Assembly (NCBI GenBank): GCA_030263555.1
Contig: SZPE01000003.1
Location: 52,457-116,456, forward strand
Source of the DNA: CFX2 sp014338005
GTDB taxonomy: Bacteria; Chloroflexota; Anaerolineae; Aggregatilineales; Phototrophicaceae
Reading direction: 5' to 3'
DNA length: 64,000 nt
Each line of letters opens with the position of its first letter. Position 1 is the stretch's first letter. The notes under the pieces were generated by a model, which saw only the letters and a program-made list of their open reading frames with translations, was not told where the DNA came from and searched no databases. The translations under genes were made by a program, and so were the position numbers. Positions 49,940-58,058 of the stretch are shown piece by piece.

Positions 49940-51181
49940 TTGAGCGGCGTTTTTGTGATCGGGCAGTCGGGCGGGCCAACCGCCGTTCTGAACACTAGCC
50001 TGGCCGGCTTCATCGGCGGGGCGCGGCGGGCGGGCGCGTCCGTGTTTGGGCTGGCGCACGGGCTGGAAGGCGCGCTGAACGACTCGTTCCTTGATCTGAA
50101 CAGTCTGGACGAAAACACGCTGGAACGGCTGGCGGTAACGCCCGGCGCGGCGCTTGGCTCCAGCCGCCGCAAGCTGGACGAGGATGAGTATGCCCGCGTC
50201 CTGGCGGCCTTCCGGCGGCGCGGCGTAACCGGCTTCGCTTACTGCGGCGGCAACGGCTCGATGTGGGTGGCACACCGGCTTTCATTGATGGCGCGGGATG
50301 CGGGTTACGACCTGTGCGTGATCGGCATCCCCAAAACGGTAGACAACGACCTGAACGTCACCGACCACGCGCCGGGTTACGGCAGCGCGGCGCGTTTCCT
50401 GGCGCTGGCCGCCCGCGATACCGGGCTTGACCTGGAAGCCATGACGACGTTCGACGATGCCGTGATCCTGGAAGCGATGGGGCGCGATGCTGGCTGGCTG
50501 GCCGCCGCGTCCGCGCTGTTGAAGGAGAAGGCCGACGACGCGCCGCACCTGGTTTATGTGCCGGAAATCATCTTTGACGACGAGCGATTTTTACAGGACG
50601 TGGCCGCCGTTCACCGGCGGCTGAACCGCGTGTATATCGTGGTGGGCGAAGGCGTGCGCTACGCCGACGGCGCGTTTGTCGGCAGCAGCGAGGGCGACGG
50701 CACGACCGACATGCTGGGACGCACCATACACGGCCTGATCGCCAGCGCCGGGCTGTACCTGGCGCGGCTGGTGCGGGAACGCCTGGGGCTGCAAATACGC
50801 TACTTTCGTCCCGGCAACATCGGGCGCGCGTTGAGCGCCTGCGTGTCGGAGGTAGACCGGGCGGAAGCGCGGCAGGTGGGCGACTATGCCGCGCAGGCGC
50901 TGGCGCGGGGCGAACACGATTCGATGGTGGCGCTGAAGCGGCATGAGGGCGGGTCTGCAAGCCGCCCCTACGGGTGCGAGGTCAGAACAATCGCCCTGGA
51001 CGCAGCTGCCGGGCAGCATCGAACCCTGCCCCACGAATACATGAACGAAGCCGGGAATATGGTTTCGCCGGCATTTGTGGACTACGCGCTGCCGCTGATC
51101 GGGGATGTGCCGCCGGTGATGCGCCTGCCGTCGCCATTTAGGGATGCAGCCGACCGCAATCTGTCCGACAATAGAACCTGA
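49940..51181 (+). CDS. Phosphofructokinase-family sugar kinase with variant active site
   Basis: A 413-residue PfkA-fold protein: GQSGGPTAVLNTSLAGFI near the start, GGNGS at 103-107, PKTVDND at 131-137 (catalytic Asp135), and EAMGRDAGWLAAAS. E. coli ATP-PFK has GGDGS and PGTIDND; PPi-PFKs have GGDDS and PKTIDND. This protein has the ATP-type glycine, the PPi-type lysine, and asparagine instead of the metal-contacting aspartate, so donor and substrate are uncertain. TTG start with weak ribosome site. It lies directly before an aldolase, as expected for phosphorylation followed by C-C cleavage. Residues 336-344 are encoded by a repeat-like palindrome. Confidence 0.82.
   Translation: MSGVFVIGQSGGPTAVLNTSLAGFIGGARRAGASVFGLAHGLEGALNDSFLDLNSLDENTLERLAVTPGAALGSSRRKLDEDEYARVLAAFRRRGVTGFAYCGGNGSMWVAHRLSLMARDAGYDLCVIGIPKTVDNDLNVTDHAPGYGSAARFLALAARDTGLDLEAMTTFDDAVILEAMGRDAGWLAAASALLKEKADDAPHLVYVPEIIFDDERFLQDVAAVHRRLNRVYIVVGEGVRYADGAFVGSSEGDGTTDMLGRTIHGLIASAGLYLARLVRERLGLQIRYFRPGNIGRALSACVSEVDRAEARQVGDYAAQALARGEHDSMVALKRHEGGSASRPYGCEVRTIALDAAAGQHRTLPHEYMNEAGNMVSPAFVDYALPLIGDVPPVMRLPSPFRDAADRNLSDNRT
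50947..50971. repeat. Small palindromic repeat within the kinase coding sequence
   Basis: GGGCGGGTCTGCAA continuing to GCCGCCCCTAC looks like the window's intergenic G/C palindromes (compare GTAGGGGCAGGTTT at 56610). It lies in frame within the kinase gene, encoding a short glycine/serine/arginine/proline segment. Confidence 0.45.
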
Positions 51182-51236
51182 GGACGCGGGCTGCCGTGTC
51201 CTGAGGCCCAATGGACAGAACGAAAGGAAACAAAGG

Positions 51237-52280
51237 ATGTCTACTGAATATACAACCGGCGGCTATCGCTTCGACCTGGAGGCTTTTTTCCCGGCGCGTA
51301 TCTTCGAGCGCATCACTGAAGTGCGCGTGGACGAACCGGACATCATCGAACAGCACGCCCAGACGCGCCGCCAGCGCAATAAACTGGCCCCCGACGGCCG
51401 GCTGACCATCCTGGCCGCCGACCATCCGGGGCGCGGCGTGACCAATATCGGCGGCGACCCGTTCATCATGGGCGACCGGCAGCAGCTTTTAGGGCGCATC
51501 ATGCGTGTGCTGCTTGCCACCGACTTCGACGGTTTTATGAGTACGCCGGATATGATCGAAGACCTGCTGATTCTGGATTATCTGGTGCAGCAGGGCGGCG
51601 GGCCGTCCTTCCTGGATAACCGGGTATTGATCGGCTGTATGCAGCGCGGCGGCATCAGCGGCGTGAAGGGCGAAATTGACGACCGCTTCACCGCGTATAC
51701 TGCCGAGTCCATCAACCGCTTCCGGCTGGACGGCGGCAAGATGTTGATTCGTTTTGTGCCGGACGACGAACGCACGCTTAACACCATTGACTACTGCGCC
51801 CGCGCCATCACCGACCTGAACCATTACGACCTGCCGGCTTTCGTCGAGCCGCTGCGGATGGATTTCATCAACGGCAAATGGGAGATGAAAAACACCGCCG
51901 ACGAACTGGTGAAACTGGTGGGTGTGCTGGCCGCCCTGGGCGATTCATCCCGCAACACCTGGCTGAAGCTGCCCTACTGCGAAGACTTCCGGCGCGTGAC
52001 GATGGCGACCACGCTGCCGATCATCCTGCTGGGCGGCCCGTCCAAAGAAGACCCGCGCTCTACCTACCAGGAGTTCGCCGCCGGGATGCAGACGCGCGCC
52101 AACGTGCGCGGCGCGATGGTCGGGCGCAATATCACCTTTCCCGGCGCAGACGACCCTGGCGCGGTGGCGCAGGCCATCCAGCAGATCGTCCACCGGGGCA
52201 TTTCCGCCGATGAAGCCATCGCCGTTAACATCGAAAGCCGGGATACCAATATGGACTTTTTAACCCGTTATATTCGGTAA
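51237..52280 (+). CDS. Cgl0159/DeoC-LacD-type class I aldolase
   Basis: A 347-residue TIM-barrel protein of the Cgl0159 group: LTILAADHPGRGVTNIGGDP, DGFMSTPDMIEDLLILDYL, RVLIGCMQRGGISG, DRFTAYTAESI, KMLIRFVPDD with a candidate Schiff-base lysine, and VRGAMVGRNITFPG at the phosphate end. Relatives in the DeoC/LacD family cleave ketose or deoxy-sugar phosphates; sulfofructose-phosphate aldolase YihT belongs to the same superfamily. Start ATG 51237 with AAAGGAAAC upstream. Placed after the kinase, it should split the phosphorylated sugar into two C3 units. Confidence 0.82.
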   Translation: MSTEYTTGGYRFDLEAFFPARIFERITEVRVDEPDIIEQHAQTRRQRNKLAPDGRLTILAADHPGRGVTNIGGDPFIMGDRQQLLGRIMRVLLATDFDGFMSTPDMIEDLLILDYLVQQGGGPSFLDNRVLIGCMQRGGISGVKGEIDDRFTAYTAESINRFRLDGGKMLIRFVPDDERTLNTIDYCARAITDLNHYDLPAFVEPLRMDFINGKWEMKNTADELVKLVGVLAALGDSSRNTWLKLPYCEDFRRVTMATTLPIILLGGPSKEDPRSTYQEFAAGMQTRANVRGAMVGRNITFPGADDPGAVAQAIQQIVHRGISADEAIAVNIESRDTNMDFLTRYIR

Positions 52281-52595
52281 CACACAGGGACGCGCCGTTC
52301 GTCTTTCCCGGCGGCGGGGGAAAACCGCCGGGGCGGACGGCCTGCCCTGATAGAAGGTACGGTAACTGCTGGTTCTGTTCTAAACCTTCCCCACCCCTAA
52401 ATCCCATTACATGGAGAGGGGACTTAAAAACCGTAGCAACCCGTTTTGACCCCCTCTCCAAAACTTGGGGAGGGGGCAGGGGGTGGGGAGAAAGGAAAAC
52501 CTACCCCTGAAAAGGACAGGGGGACTGGCGATCACCGTAACGTTAATCAAATGACGACCGCGTATTCAGTTCGAGAAGGTGCAAACAGGAAGCCT
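52281..52595. repeat. 315-base gap with G/C-rich repeat and CTCTCC palindromes
   Basis: The gap before the GH4 gene holds GGAGAGGGG (near 52412) and a strong inverted pair CCCCCTCTCC (52450-52459) / GGGGAGGGGG (52467-52476), followed by GGGGTGGGGAG. This is a known style of dispersed intergenic repeat. An open frame crosses it into the GH4 gene but has no coding character. No promoter is evident; GH4 translation starts from AGGA at 52587. Confidence 0.6.
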
Positions 52596-54026
52596 ATGAT
52601 AAAGCCCCCCAAAATCGTTGTCCTCGGCGCGGGCAGCGCCATTTTCGGCCTGGGCGCGCTGGCCCGTATCATCCAGACCGAGCGGCTGCGCGGCGCGCAT
52701 CTGGCGATGGTGGACATAGACCGGGAAGCCCTGGACACGCTGCACGCCGTCGCCGAAAAGATGAACGCCGCCTGGGACGCGCGTATGACCATCACCAGCA
52801 CGACCGACCGGCGTGAAGCCCTGCCCGGCGCGGATTTCGTGATCGTGTCCATCCAGGTCGGCCCGCGCGAAACTGTGTGGGAAATGGACTGGAAAATCCC
52901 GCTGCGGCACGGCGTTCGCCAGCCCTACGCCGAAAACGGCGGCCCCGGCGCGTTCGCCCACACCGCCCGCAACCTGCCCGCCATCGTCGGCATCGCCCGC
53001 GACATGGAGGAGTTGTGTCCCAACGCCTGGTATCTGAACCTGACCAACCCGCTCATCCGGCTGACCTGGGCAGTACATCGCTACACGCGCATCAAAAAGG
53101 TGATGGGTCTGTGCCACCAGTTGATGTGGGGCTACGCGATGGCGATGGCGGTGCTGGGCGACCGCTACGGCGTCGAAATCCCGGAAGGCTTCCACGTGCA
53201 TACCGACGCCGACAACATGCCGCGTTTCATCCCGGTGGCATCCGCCGGGTTGAAGCACCTGGACATCAAAGCGGCGGGCATCAATCATTTTTCGTGGGTC
53301 TACGAAATCCGCGACCGGCAGACCGGCGAAGACCTGTACCCCCTGCTGCGCGAGCGCTGGTTTACCGGCTTCCGGCGTGACTTCGAGCCGCTGACGCGCG
53401 AAGTATTCCAGATTTTCGGCATGATGCCCACCGCCGGCGACAGCCATATGTGCGAATACCTGTCCTGGGTGCATGACCCAATCACCAAACCCTGGGAAAA
53501 ATACGACCTGAAGCTGCAAAGCTGGGAGGGCAACCGCCGCCGCCGCGAAACCCGCCGCGCGCTGGCCGCCGCCATCGCCAGCGGAAAACAGTCGGTAGAC
53601 GAACTGCGCGACCTGCACCGCTTCGCCATCCTCAACGAACCCGTGCCGGAGATCATCTGCGCCATTGCTTACAACGACAATTACTACAGCCAGCAGTTGA
53701 ACATCCTCAACAACGGCCTGATTCCGAACCTGCCGGACGACAGCATCGTGGAAGTGCCGGGTATTATCTCCGGCATGGGTATTCAGGGCCTGGGTTTCCC
53801 GGCGCTGCCGGACGGGGTCGCGGAATTGTGCCGCCGGGAGCTGGTTCGCAGCCGGATCGTGGTCGAAGCCGCCGCGACGGGCGATAAAAATCTGGCGCTG
53901 CAAGCCCTTCTGCTCGACCCGATGGTGACGGATATAGACACCGCCCGTGCCATCCTGGACGATTTCCTGGTCGAATTTGCGGACTATCTGCCGCAGTTCG
54001 CCAGGGAAAAGGAATTTGTCGTTTAA
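52596..54026 (+). CDS. GH4-family NAD/Mn-dependent glycosidase
   Basis: A 476-residue GH4 enzyme. The N-terminal Rossmann loop is IVVLGAGSAIFGLGAL, followed by ADFVIVSIQVG, NLTNPLIRL, the Mn-binding cysteine and histidine in VMGLCHQLMWG and AAGINHFSW, and FGMMPTAGDSHMCEY. GH4 enzymes cleave glycosides by oxidising C3 with bound NAD; members act on alpha-galactosides, 6-phospho-glucosides, glucuronides and galacturonides. No phosphate-binding signature was recognised, fitting ABC rather than PTS uptake. It lies in the cluster with isomerase, kinase and aldolase, so it likely frees the sugar they use. Confidence 0.88.
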   Translation: MIKPPKIVVLGAGSAIFGLGALARIIQTERLRGAHLAMVDIDREALDTLHAVAEKMNAAWDARMTITSTTDRREALPGADFVIVSIQVGPRETVWEMDWKIPLRHGVRQPYAENGGPGAFAHTARNLPAIVGIARDMEELCPNAWYLNLTNPLIRLTWAVHRYTRIKKVMGLCHQLMWGYAMAMAVLGDRYGVEIPEGFHVHTDADNMPRFIPVASAGLKHLDIKAAGINHFSWVYEIRDRQTGEDLYPLLRERWFTGFRRDFEPLTREVFQIFGMMPTAGDSHMCEYLSWVHDPITKPWEKYDLKLQSWEGNRRRRETRRALAAAIASGKQSVDELRDLHRFAILNEPVPEIICAIAYNDNYYSQQLNILNNGLIPNLPDDSIVEVPGIISGMGIQGLGFPALPDGVAELCRRELVRSRIVVEAAATGDKNLALQALLLDPMVTDIDTARAILDDFLVEFADYLPQFAREKEFVV

Positions 54027-54064
54027 TAAGTTTAGGGACGGAACGATCTCTCGAAGGAGGAAAC

Positions 54065-54367
54065 ATGAAAACCGTGTTTGTCATCGAAGCGGCGGACAAC
54101 GTGGGAACCGCCGTGCTGGAAGACCTGATTCGCCAGGGCGATACGGTCGGCACGACCGGGCGCGTCACCGATGTGACGATCACTGCCCGCGCCGATATTC
54201 CCTACGGCCACAAGGTCGCGCTGCGCCCGATCAAAAAAGGCGAGCAGGTGATAAAATACGGCCTGAGCATCGGCACAGCCACCGAGGATATTCAACCCGG
54301 CGATCACGTCCACATCCACAACGTCGAGAGCAACCGGGGGCGCGGCGACCTGGCGGCGAAAAAATAG
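54065..54367 (+). CDS. SAF-domain protein: UxaA/SuyA-type lyase small subunit
   Basis: A 100-residue SAF domain: DIPYGHKVALRPIKKGEQVI, KYGLSIGTATEDIQPGDHVH and HNVESNRGRGD. In altronate/galactarate dehydratases this domain is fused to the large part; in sulfolactate sulfo-lyase (SuyAB) and some altronate-type enzymes it is a separate small subunit, as here. The ESxRGRGD ending looks more like dehydratase small subunits, but the split is shared. Very strong GAAGGAGG ribosome site. The large subunit starts 67 bases downstream. Confidence 0.85.
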   Translation: MKTVFVIEAADNVGTAVLEDLIRQGDTVGTTGRVTDVTITARADIPYGHKVALRPIKKGEQVIKYGLSIGTATEDIQPGDHVHIHNVESNRGRGDLAAKK

Positions 54368-54375
54368 CGCGAAGC

Positions 54376-54420
54376 CTGACCCTGAGTCTTTGCGCCTGCG
54401 CGTCTTTGTGTTGAGTCTTT
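54376..54420. repeat. tctttgcgcctgcgcgtcttt repeat between lyase subunit genes
   Basis: The gap between the two lyase subunit genes contains gagtctttgcgcctgcgcgt and ctttgtgttgagtcttt, the same family as at 2555 and 8046. AAGGAG at 54421-54426 ends the gap. Confidence 0.45.
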
Positions 54421-54434
54421 AAGGAGTAACCAGC

Positions 54435-55604
54435 ATGACAGAATTTTTCGGCTACCCGCGCCCGGATGGTTCGGTGGGCATTCGTAATACGCTGCTTATC
54501 CTGGCCGGAACGGTCTACGCCAACAAACTGTGCGCGCACGTCGCCGGCCTCATCCAGGGCGCGATTGCGATTGAACATCCCCTGGGGCGCACGCAGGTTA
54601 AACCCGACCTGCGTATGACGCGGCGCTTTTTGTCCGGCACGGGCGCCAACCCCAACGTGGGCGGCGTGGTGATCGTGGATCACTTCCAGGAACTCGGCTG
54701 CACTGCCGAAGACATCGCCCAGGACATCAGCCCGACCGGCAAGCTGATCGCCACCGTCAACATTCGTAAAAGCGGCGGTTTGATTTCCGCCACCGAAAAA
54801 ACTACCCGCTACGCGATGGAAATCGCCCGCCGGTTAAGCGACCAGCGGCGAGAAGCCGTGCCGCTTTCCAAGCTGATCTTCGGGATGAACTGCGGCACGT
54901 CCGATACCACGTCGGGGCTGTCCAGCAACCCGGCCACAGGCCTGTGTTCGGATAAGATCATTTCCGAAGGCGGGCGTTCGATCATGGCCGAAACGACCGA
55001 ATGGATGGGCGCGGAAACGTGGCTGACCAGTAAGGCCGTCAGCAAGGAAGTAGCGGATAAAATTATGGCCGGCGTGGCCGATATGGAAGCGCGCGCCCTG
55101 GCAAGCGGCGAGGACATTCGCGGCAGCCAGCCCACCGGCGATAACATCCTGGGCGGCCTGACCACCATCGAGGAAAAGTCAATGGGCGCGTGCAAAAAAG
55201 CCGGTAATTCGCCCATCGTGGATTACCTGGACATCGCCATGCCGCCCGGCAGCCAACCCGGTCTGTACGTGATGTACGGCCCCGGTCATGGCGCGGAGTC
55301 CATCAGCAGCATCGCGGCGGCGGGGGCGCAGGTCTTGGTGTTTTCGACCGGCGGCGGCCATACCGTTTCGCATCCCATCATGCCGACCATCAAAGTCACC
55401 GGACATCAGGAGTCCTGGGACTTGATGAAAGACACGATGGAACTGAACGTTTCCGGCGTGTTACGCGGCGAAATTTCGCTGGAGCAGGCCGGGCAGATGA
55501 TTTTCGACGAAGTGCTGGCGACCTGCAACGGGCGGCTTACCAAGTCGGAAATTCTGAAGGACGACAACAGTTTCGCCATCCACCGCGTCGGCATCAGCAT
55601 TTAA
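54435..55604 (+). CDS. UxaA/SuyB-type lyase large subunit
   Basis: A 389-residue protein of the UxaA C-terminal family: FGYPRPDGSVGIRNTLLILA at the start, FGMNCGTSDTTSGLSSNPA, the hallmark PTGDNILGGLTTIEEKSMGA, and STGGGHTVSHPIMPTIKVTG. The family eliminates water from D-altronate, galactarate or related acids, or sulfite from 3-sulfolactate (SuyB), using a bound metal. The length matches SuyB and split dehydratases. It is the last gene of the nine-gene catabolic run. The sequence alone does not tell water from sulfite elimination. Confidence 0.87.
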   Translation: MTEFFGYPRPDGSVGIRNTLLILAGTVYANKLCAHVAGLIQGAIAIEHPLGRTQVKPDLRMTRRFLSGTGANPNVGGVVIVDHFQELGCTAEDIAQDISPTGKLIATVNIRKSGGLISATEKTTRYAMEIARRLSDQRREAVPLSKLIFGMNCGTSDTTSGLSSNPATGLCSDKIISEGGRSIMAETTEWMGAETWLTSKAVSKEVADKIMAGVADMEARALASGEDIRGSQPTGDNILGGLTTIEEKSMGACKKAGNSPIVDYLDIAMPPGSQPGLYVMYGPGHGAESISSIAAAGAQVLVFSTGGGHTVSHPIMPTIKVTGHQESWDLMKDTMELNVSGVLRGEISLEQAGQMIFDEVLATCNGRLTKSEILKDDNSFAIHRVGISI

Positions 55605-55659
55605 CCATCTCAATACGCAGGGTCATACCGATCAAAACCATCGAAGCGTTCAAGGCCAT

Positions 55660-55703
55660 GCTGAATGAACCGTAGGGACACGATGCAGTTATCGTGTCCC
55701 TAC
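55660..55703. repeat. Palindromic repeat, copy 1 (left of the deacetylase gene)
   Basis: GCTGAATGAACCGTAGGG (55660-55677) leads into a perfect 13-bp inverted repeat (GTAGGGACACGAT 55672-55684 / ATCGTGTCCCTAC 55691-55703). An identical 18-base leader and a related palindrome occur at 56598 in the same orientation. Confidence 0.75.
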
Positions 55704-55715
55704 CCCTATGGCCGC

Positions 55716-56498
55716 CTAACGCCCCGGCGGAACACCAAGCGCGACCGGCTGTGTATTCGGCTGGTCGCCAGGACGGGGCAGCGCCAGAAAGGTCGCACCT
55801 GCCGCCTGCAATTCCTTCAAAATAACCGGCAGCACGCGCCCGGTCACGCGGTTGATGTCGTGCAGGACGATAATCACGCCGTCGCCGTAATCATAGGCGT
55901 TGTACAGGTGGTCAGGCGGGTGCGGCACGCCCAGCACGTTGTCCAGCACGAACTGGTCAAAGTTGTTGGGGTCAACCGATTCGGGCAGCCGGAAACCGCA
56001 GTCGTCGCCATCCACATTCCAGTTGTAACTGATGACCGGCTCGCCCTCCGGCAAAATCAGCGCATGGCCGCCGCCGCCCGGCTGGCGGAACAACTTCGGC
56101 TGCGCGTCGTAAGGCGGCAGCACGTCCGCCCCCAGCGCGGCACGAATCGCTGCTTCGGTTTCATAATACGCGGCGATCACTTTTTCATCCGGCGTGCCGG
56201 CGTAATACCCCACTTCCTTCCAGAGATGATTGCCGAGGGCATGGCCTTCGCGCAGGATGCGCTGCAAAATATCCTCTTTTCCGGCGATCTGCCAGCCGTT
56301 AACAAAAAACGTCGCTTTGGCGTCGTACTCCGCCAGGATGTCGAGTATTTGCGGCGTGTAGGCGCGGGTCGGACCGTCTTCAAAGGTAAGGTAAACGCGG
56401 AAAGGTGTGGAGTCCTGGGCATGGATGAGCGGGAGCGCGGCACATAACAACAGCGTAGCCGCCAGAACAACCGCCGCCCGGAGCGTCAATCGAAACAT
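55716..56498 (-). CDS. Exported polysaccharide deacetylase (NodB fold) with variant motif 1
   Basis: A 260-residue CE4 protein with a signal peptide (cleaved near HAQ, residue 28). Motif 1 is TFEDGP at 38-43, in which the usual catalytic aspartate (TFDDG) is glutamate while metal-binding Asp41 is kept. Motif 2 is HALGNH with His86 and His91, one residue longer than the usual HxxxH; motif 3 is FRQPGGGG. Family members remove acetyl groups from peptidoglycan, chitin or exopolysaccharide. Strong AGGGGGAA site. The gene is enclosed by two copies of one palindromic repeat. Confidence 0.82.
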   Translation of the reverse strand: MFRLTLRAAVVLAATLLLCAALPLIHAQDSTPFRVYLTFEDGPTRAYTPQILDILAEYDAKATFFVNGWQIAGKEDILQRILREGHALGNHLWKEVGYYAGTPDEKVIAAYYETEAAIRAALGADVLPPYDAQPKLFRQPGGGGHALILPEGEPVISYNWNVDGDDCGFRLPESVDPNNFDQFVLDNVLGVPHPPDHLYNAYDYGDGVIIVLHDINRVTGRVLPVILKELQAAGATFLALPRPGDQPNTQPVALGVPPGR

Positions 56499-56597
56499 TT
56501 TGTTCCCCCTGAGGTAAAAAGAATCATTATTTCCAGTCTACAGGGGTTCGTGCCAAAGAACCTGACGCCGACACAACGATTCGATGGCGATGGCTTT

Positions 56598-56637
56598 GCT
56601 GAATGAACCGTAGGGGCAGGTTTCTAAACCTGCCCCC
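56598..56637. repeat. Palindromic repeat, copy 2 (right of the deacetylase gene)
   Basis: The leader GCTGAATGAACCGTAGGG (56598-56615) is identical to that of copy 1. The palindrome is GGGGCAGGTTT (56613-56623) / AAACCTGCCCC (56626-56636). The two copies differ in palindrome core but share flank and orientation, with the deacetylase gene between them. Confidence 0.75.
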
Positions 56638-56654
56638 GCAAAACCAATGTTGGG

Positions 56655-58058
56655 TTACGGCGCGGACATCGCCGCGCCCAGGGTGGCGCAGGCGCTGCAT
56701 GTATTATTCGGGCGGATGATGGCATAACCCGCCTGTGGGTCTGCGCCATATTCGGTCGAATCCACGTTCCAGACGATCAGCAGCCGCACGCGCCCGGAAC
56801 GTTTCGCCAGCGTGGTCGCTTCGGCCAGCCAGACGGCCTGATCCTGCGCGGTCACATTAGCCGCCCACTCAAAACCCGCCGGCAGCGGGCCGTAACCTTC
56901 GGGCGACAGATAACCCAGCTCGGTGAAACACAGCGGTTTACCTGAGATGATGGAAGCGTAGGTGTTCACCATCGTCTGATAGTAGCGTGTGTAGTGGTTC
57001 GGGTTGCCGCGCGGGTCGCCGCTGGTGCGGGTGGGGGACAGAATGCCCTCGTTATAGTGAATGCCCACGCAGTCCATAAACTGGGTCGCGCCGGCCTGAA
57101 CCATCTGCTGCAAAAACGGCGCATCGTCACAGCCGTTGCCGGTGCAGCCGCCAAAGAAGCCGGTCGGGGCGGGCGCGCCGCTGATGACCAGCACGTTCGA
57201 GTTGGCGCGTTTGATGGCCTGATACGCCGCGCTCAACATCTGCGTGTAGGCCGCGCCGCCGATTCGCCCGGCAGGCCACTCGCGGTCAATGTTCTGTTCG
57301 TTCCACACCTCGATGGCGTCCGGGTTGAGGGCCGCCACGCCGCCCAGGAAGTTAGCGAAGTTCTGGTAATACTGGGTGGGGTTGGCGGCAAGCTGCCCCC
57401 GGTCGCCGACGATGCTTAAGAGGATTTTAAAGCCGTTGCTGCGGGCGGCATCAATCGCGCCCTGGGCGATGCTGGCCGGCGCACTGCCATCCCAACGTAT
57501 CTGCGTTTTAGCCCAGGTCATCCCGGCGGCGCGCATCTGTGACGGGTAGGAGAAGCTGAAGACATGCCCACCCAGTTCAAAGCTGCCGGTGATCGGGCCA
57601 GGGCCGGGGGCAGGGCCAGGGCCGGGCTGAGTCGTGCCGCCGCCGGCAGGGATAATCAATACCTGCCCTGGATAAATCAGGTTCGGATTGGCGATATTGT
57701 TGCGCTGCGCGATGGCCGCGATCGTCGTGCCAAAGCGCCGGGCAATTGCGCTCAGATAATCGCCGCGCACCACCGTATAGCTCGTTTCGGTCGGCGGCGT
57801 GGGCGTAACAACCGGCGGAGGCTGCTGGCCGCCGGTCGTGCCAGGGATCGTCAGCCTTTGCCCGACATAAATCAAATTCCAGTTGAGAATGCCGTTCCGG
57901 GCGGCGATGGCCGCCATGGTCACATTGTAGCGCAGCGAGATGCGGAAAAGATTTTCCCCAGGCTGCACCACATGCACGACTTCGCTCTGCGCCAGCACGG
58001 TGACGCCGAACGACATCAAGAGCGCCAGCAGACTTACAATCAGGATAAAGCGACGCAT
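56655..58058 (-). CDS. Exported two-LysM protein with glycoside-hydrolase-like domain
   Basis: A 467-residue exported protein. Signal peptide MRRFILIVSLLALLMSFGVT is followed by two LysM domains (HVVQPGENLFRISLRYNV and YTVVRGDYLSAIARRFGT, each ending near IYxGQxLxIP). A glycine/proline linker leads to a TIM-barrel glycosidase-like domain with EVWNEQNIDREWP (acid/base) and KPLCFTELGYLSPEG (nucleophile-like). LysM units bind N-acetylglucosamine polymers, so it probably sits on the cell wall and acts on a glycan. ATG 58058 has AAAGGAG. Related in its enzyme half to the protein at 30740. Confidence 0.85.
   Translation of the reverse strand: MRRFILIVSLLALLMSFGVTVLAQSEVVHVVQPGENLFRISLRYNVTMAAIAARNGILNWNLIYVGQRLTIPGTTGGQQPPPVVTPTPPTETSYTVVRGDYLSAIARRFGTTIAAIAQRNNIANPNLIYPGQVLIIPAGGGTTQPGPGPAPGPGPITGSFELGGHVFSFSYPSQMRAAGMTWAKTQIRWDGSAPASIAQGAIDAARSNGFKILLSIVGDRGQLAANPTQYYQNFANFLGGVAALNPDAIEVWNEQNIDREWPAGRIGGAAYTQMLSAAYQAIKRANSNVLVISGAPAPTGFFGGCTGNGCDDAPFLQQMVQAGATQFMDCVGIHYNEGILSPTRTSGDPRGNPNHYTRYYQTMVNTYASIISGKPLCFTELGYLSPEGYGPLPAGFEWAANVTAQDQAVWLAEATTLAKRSGRVRLLIVWNVDSTEYGADPQAGYAIIRPNNTCSACATLGAAMSAP

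Noticed and set aside
54065..55604. Naming the lyase genes suyA and suyB
   Set aside because: The subunit split fits, but motifs are shared with altronate-type dehydratases and no decisive residue could be read, so no symbol was assigned.
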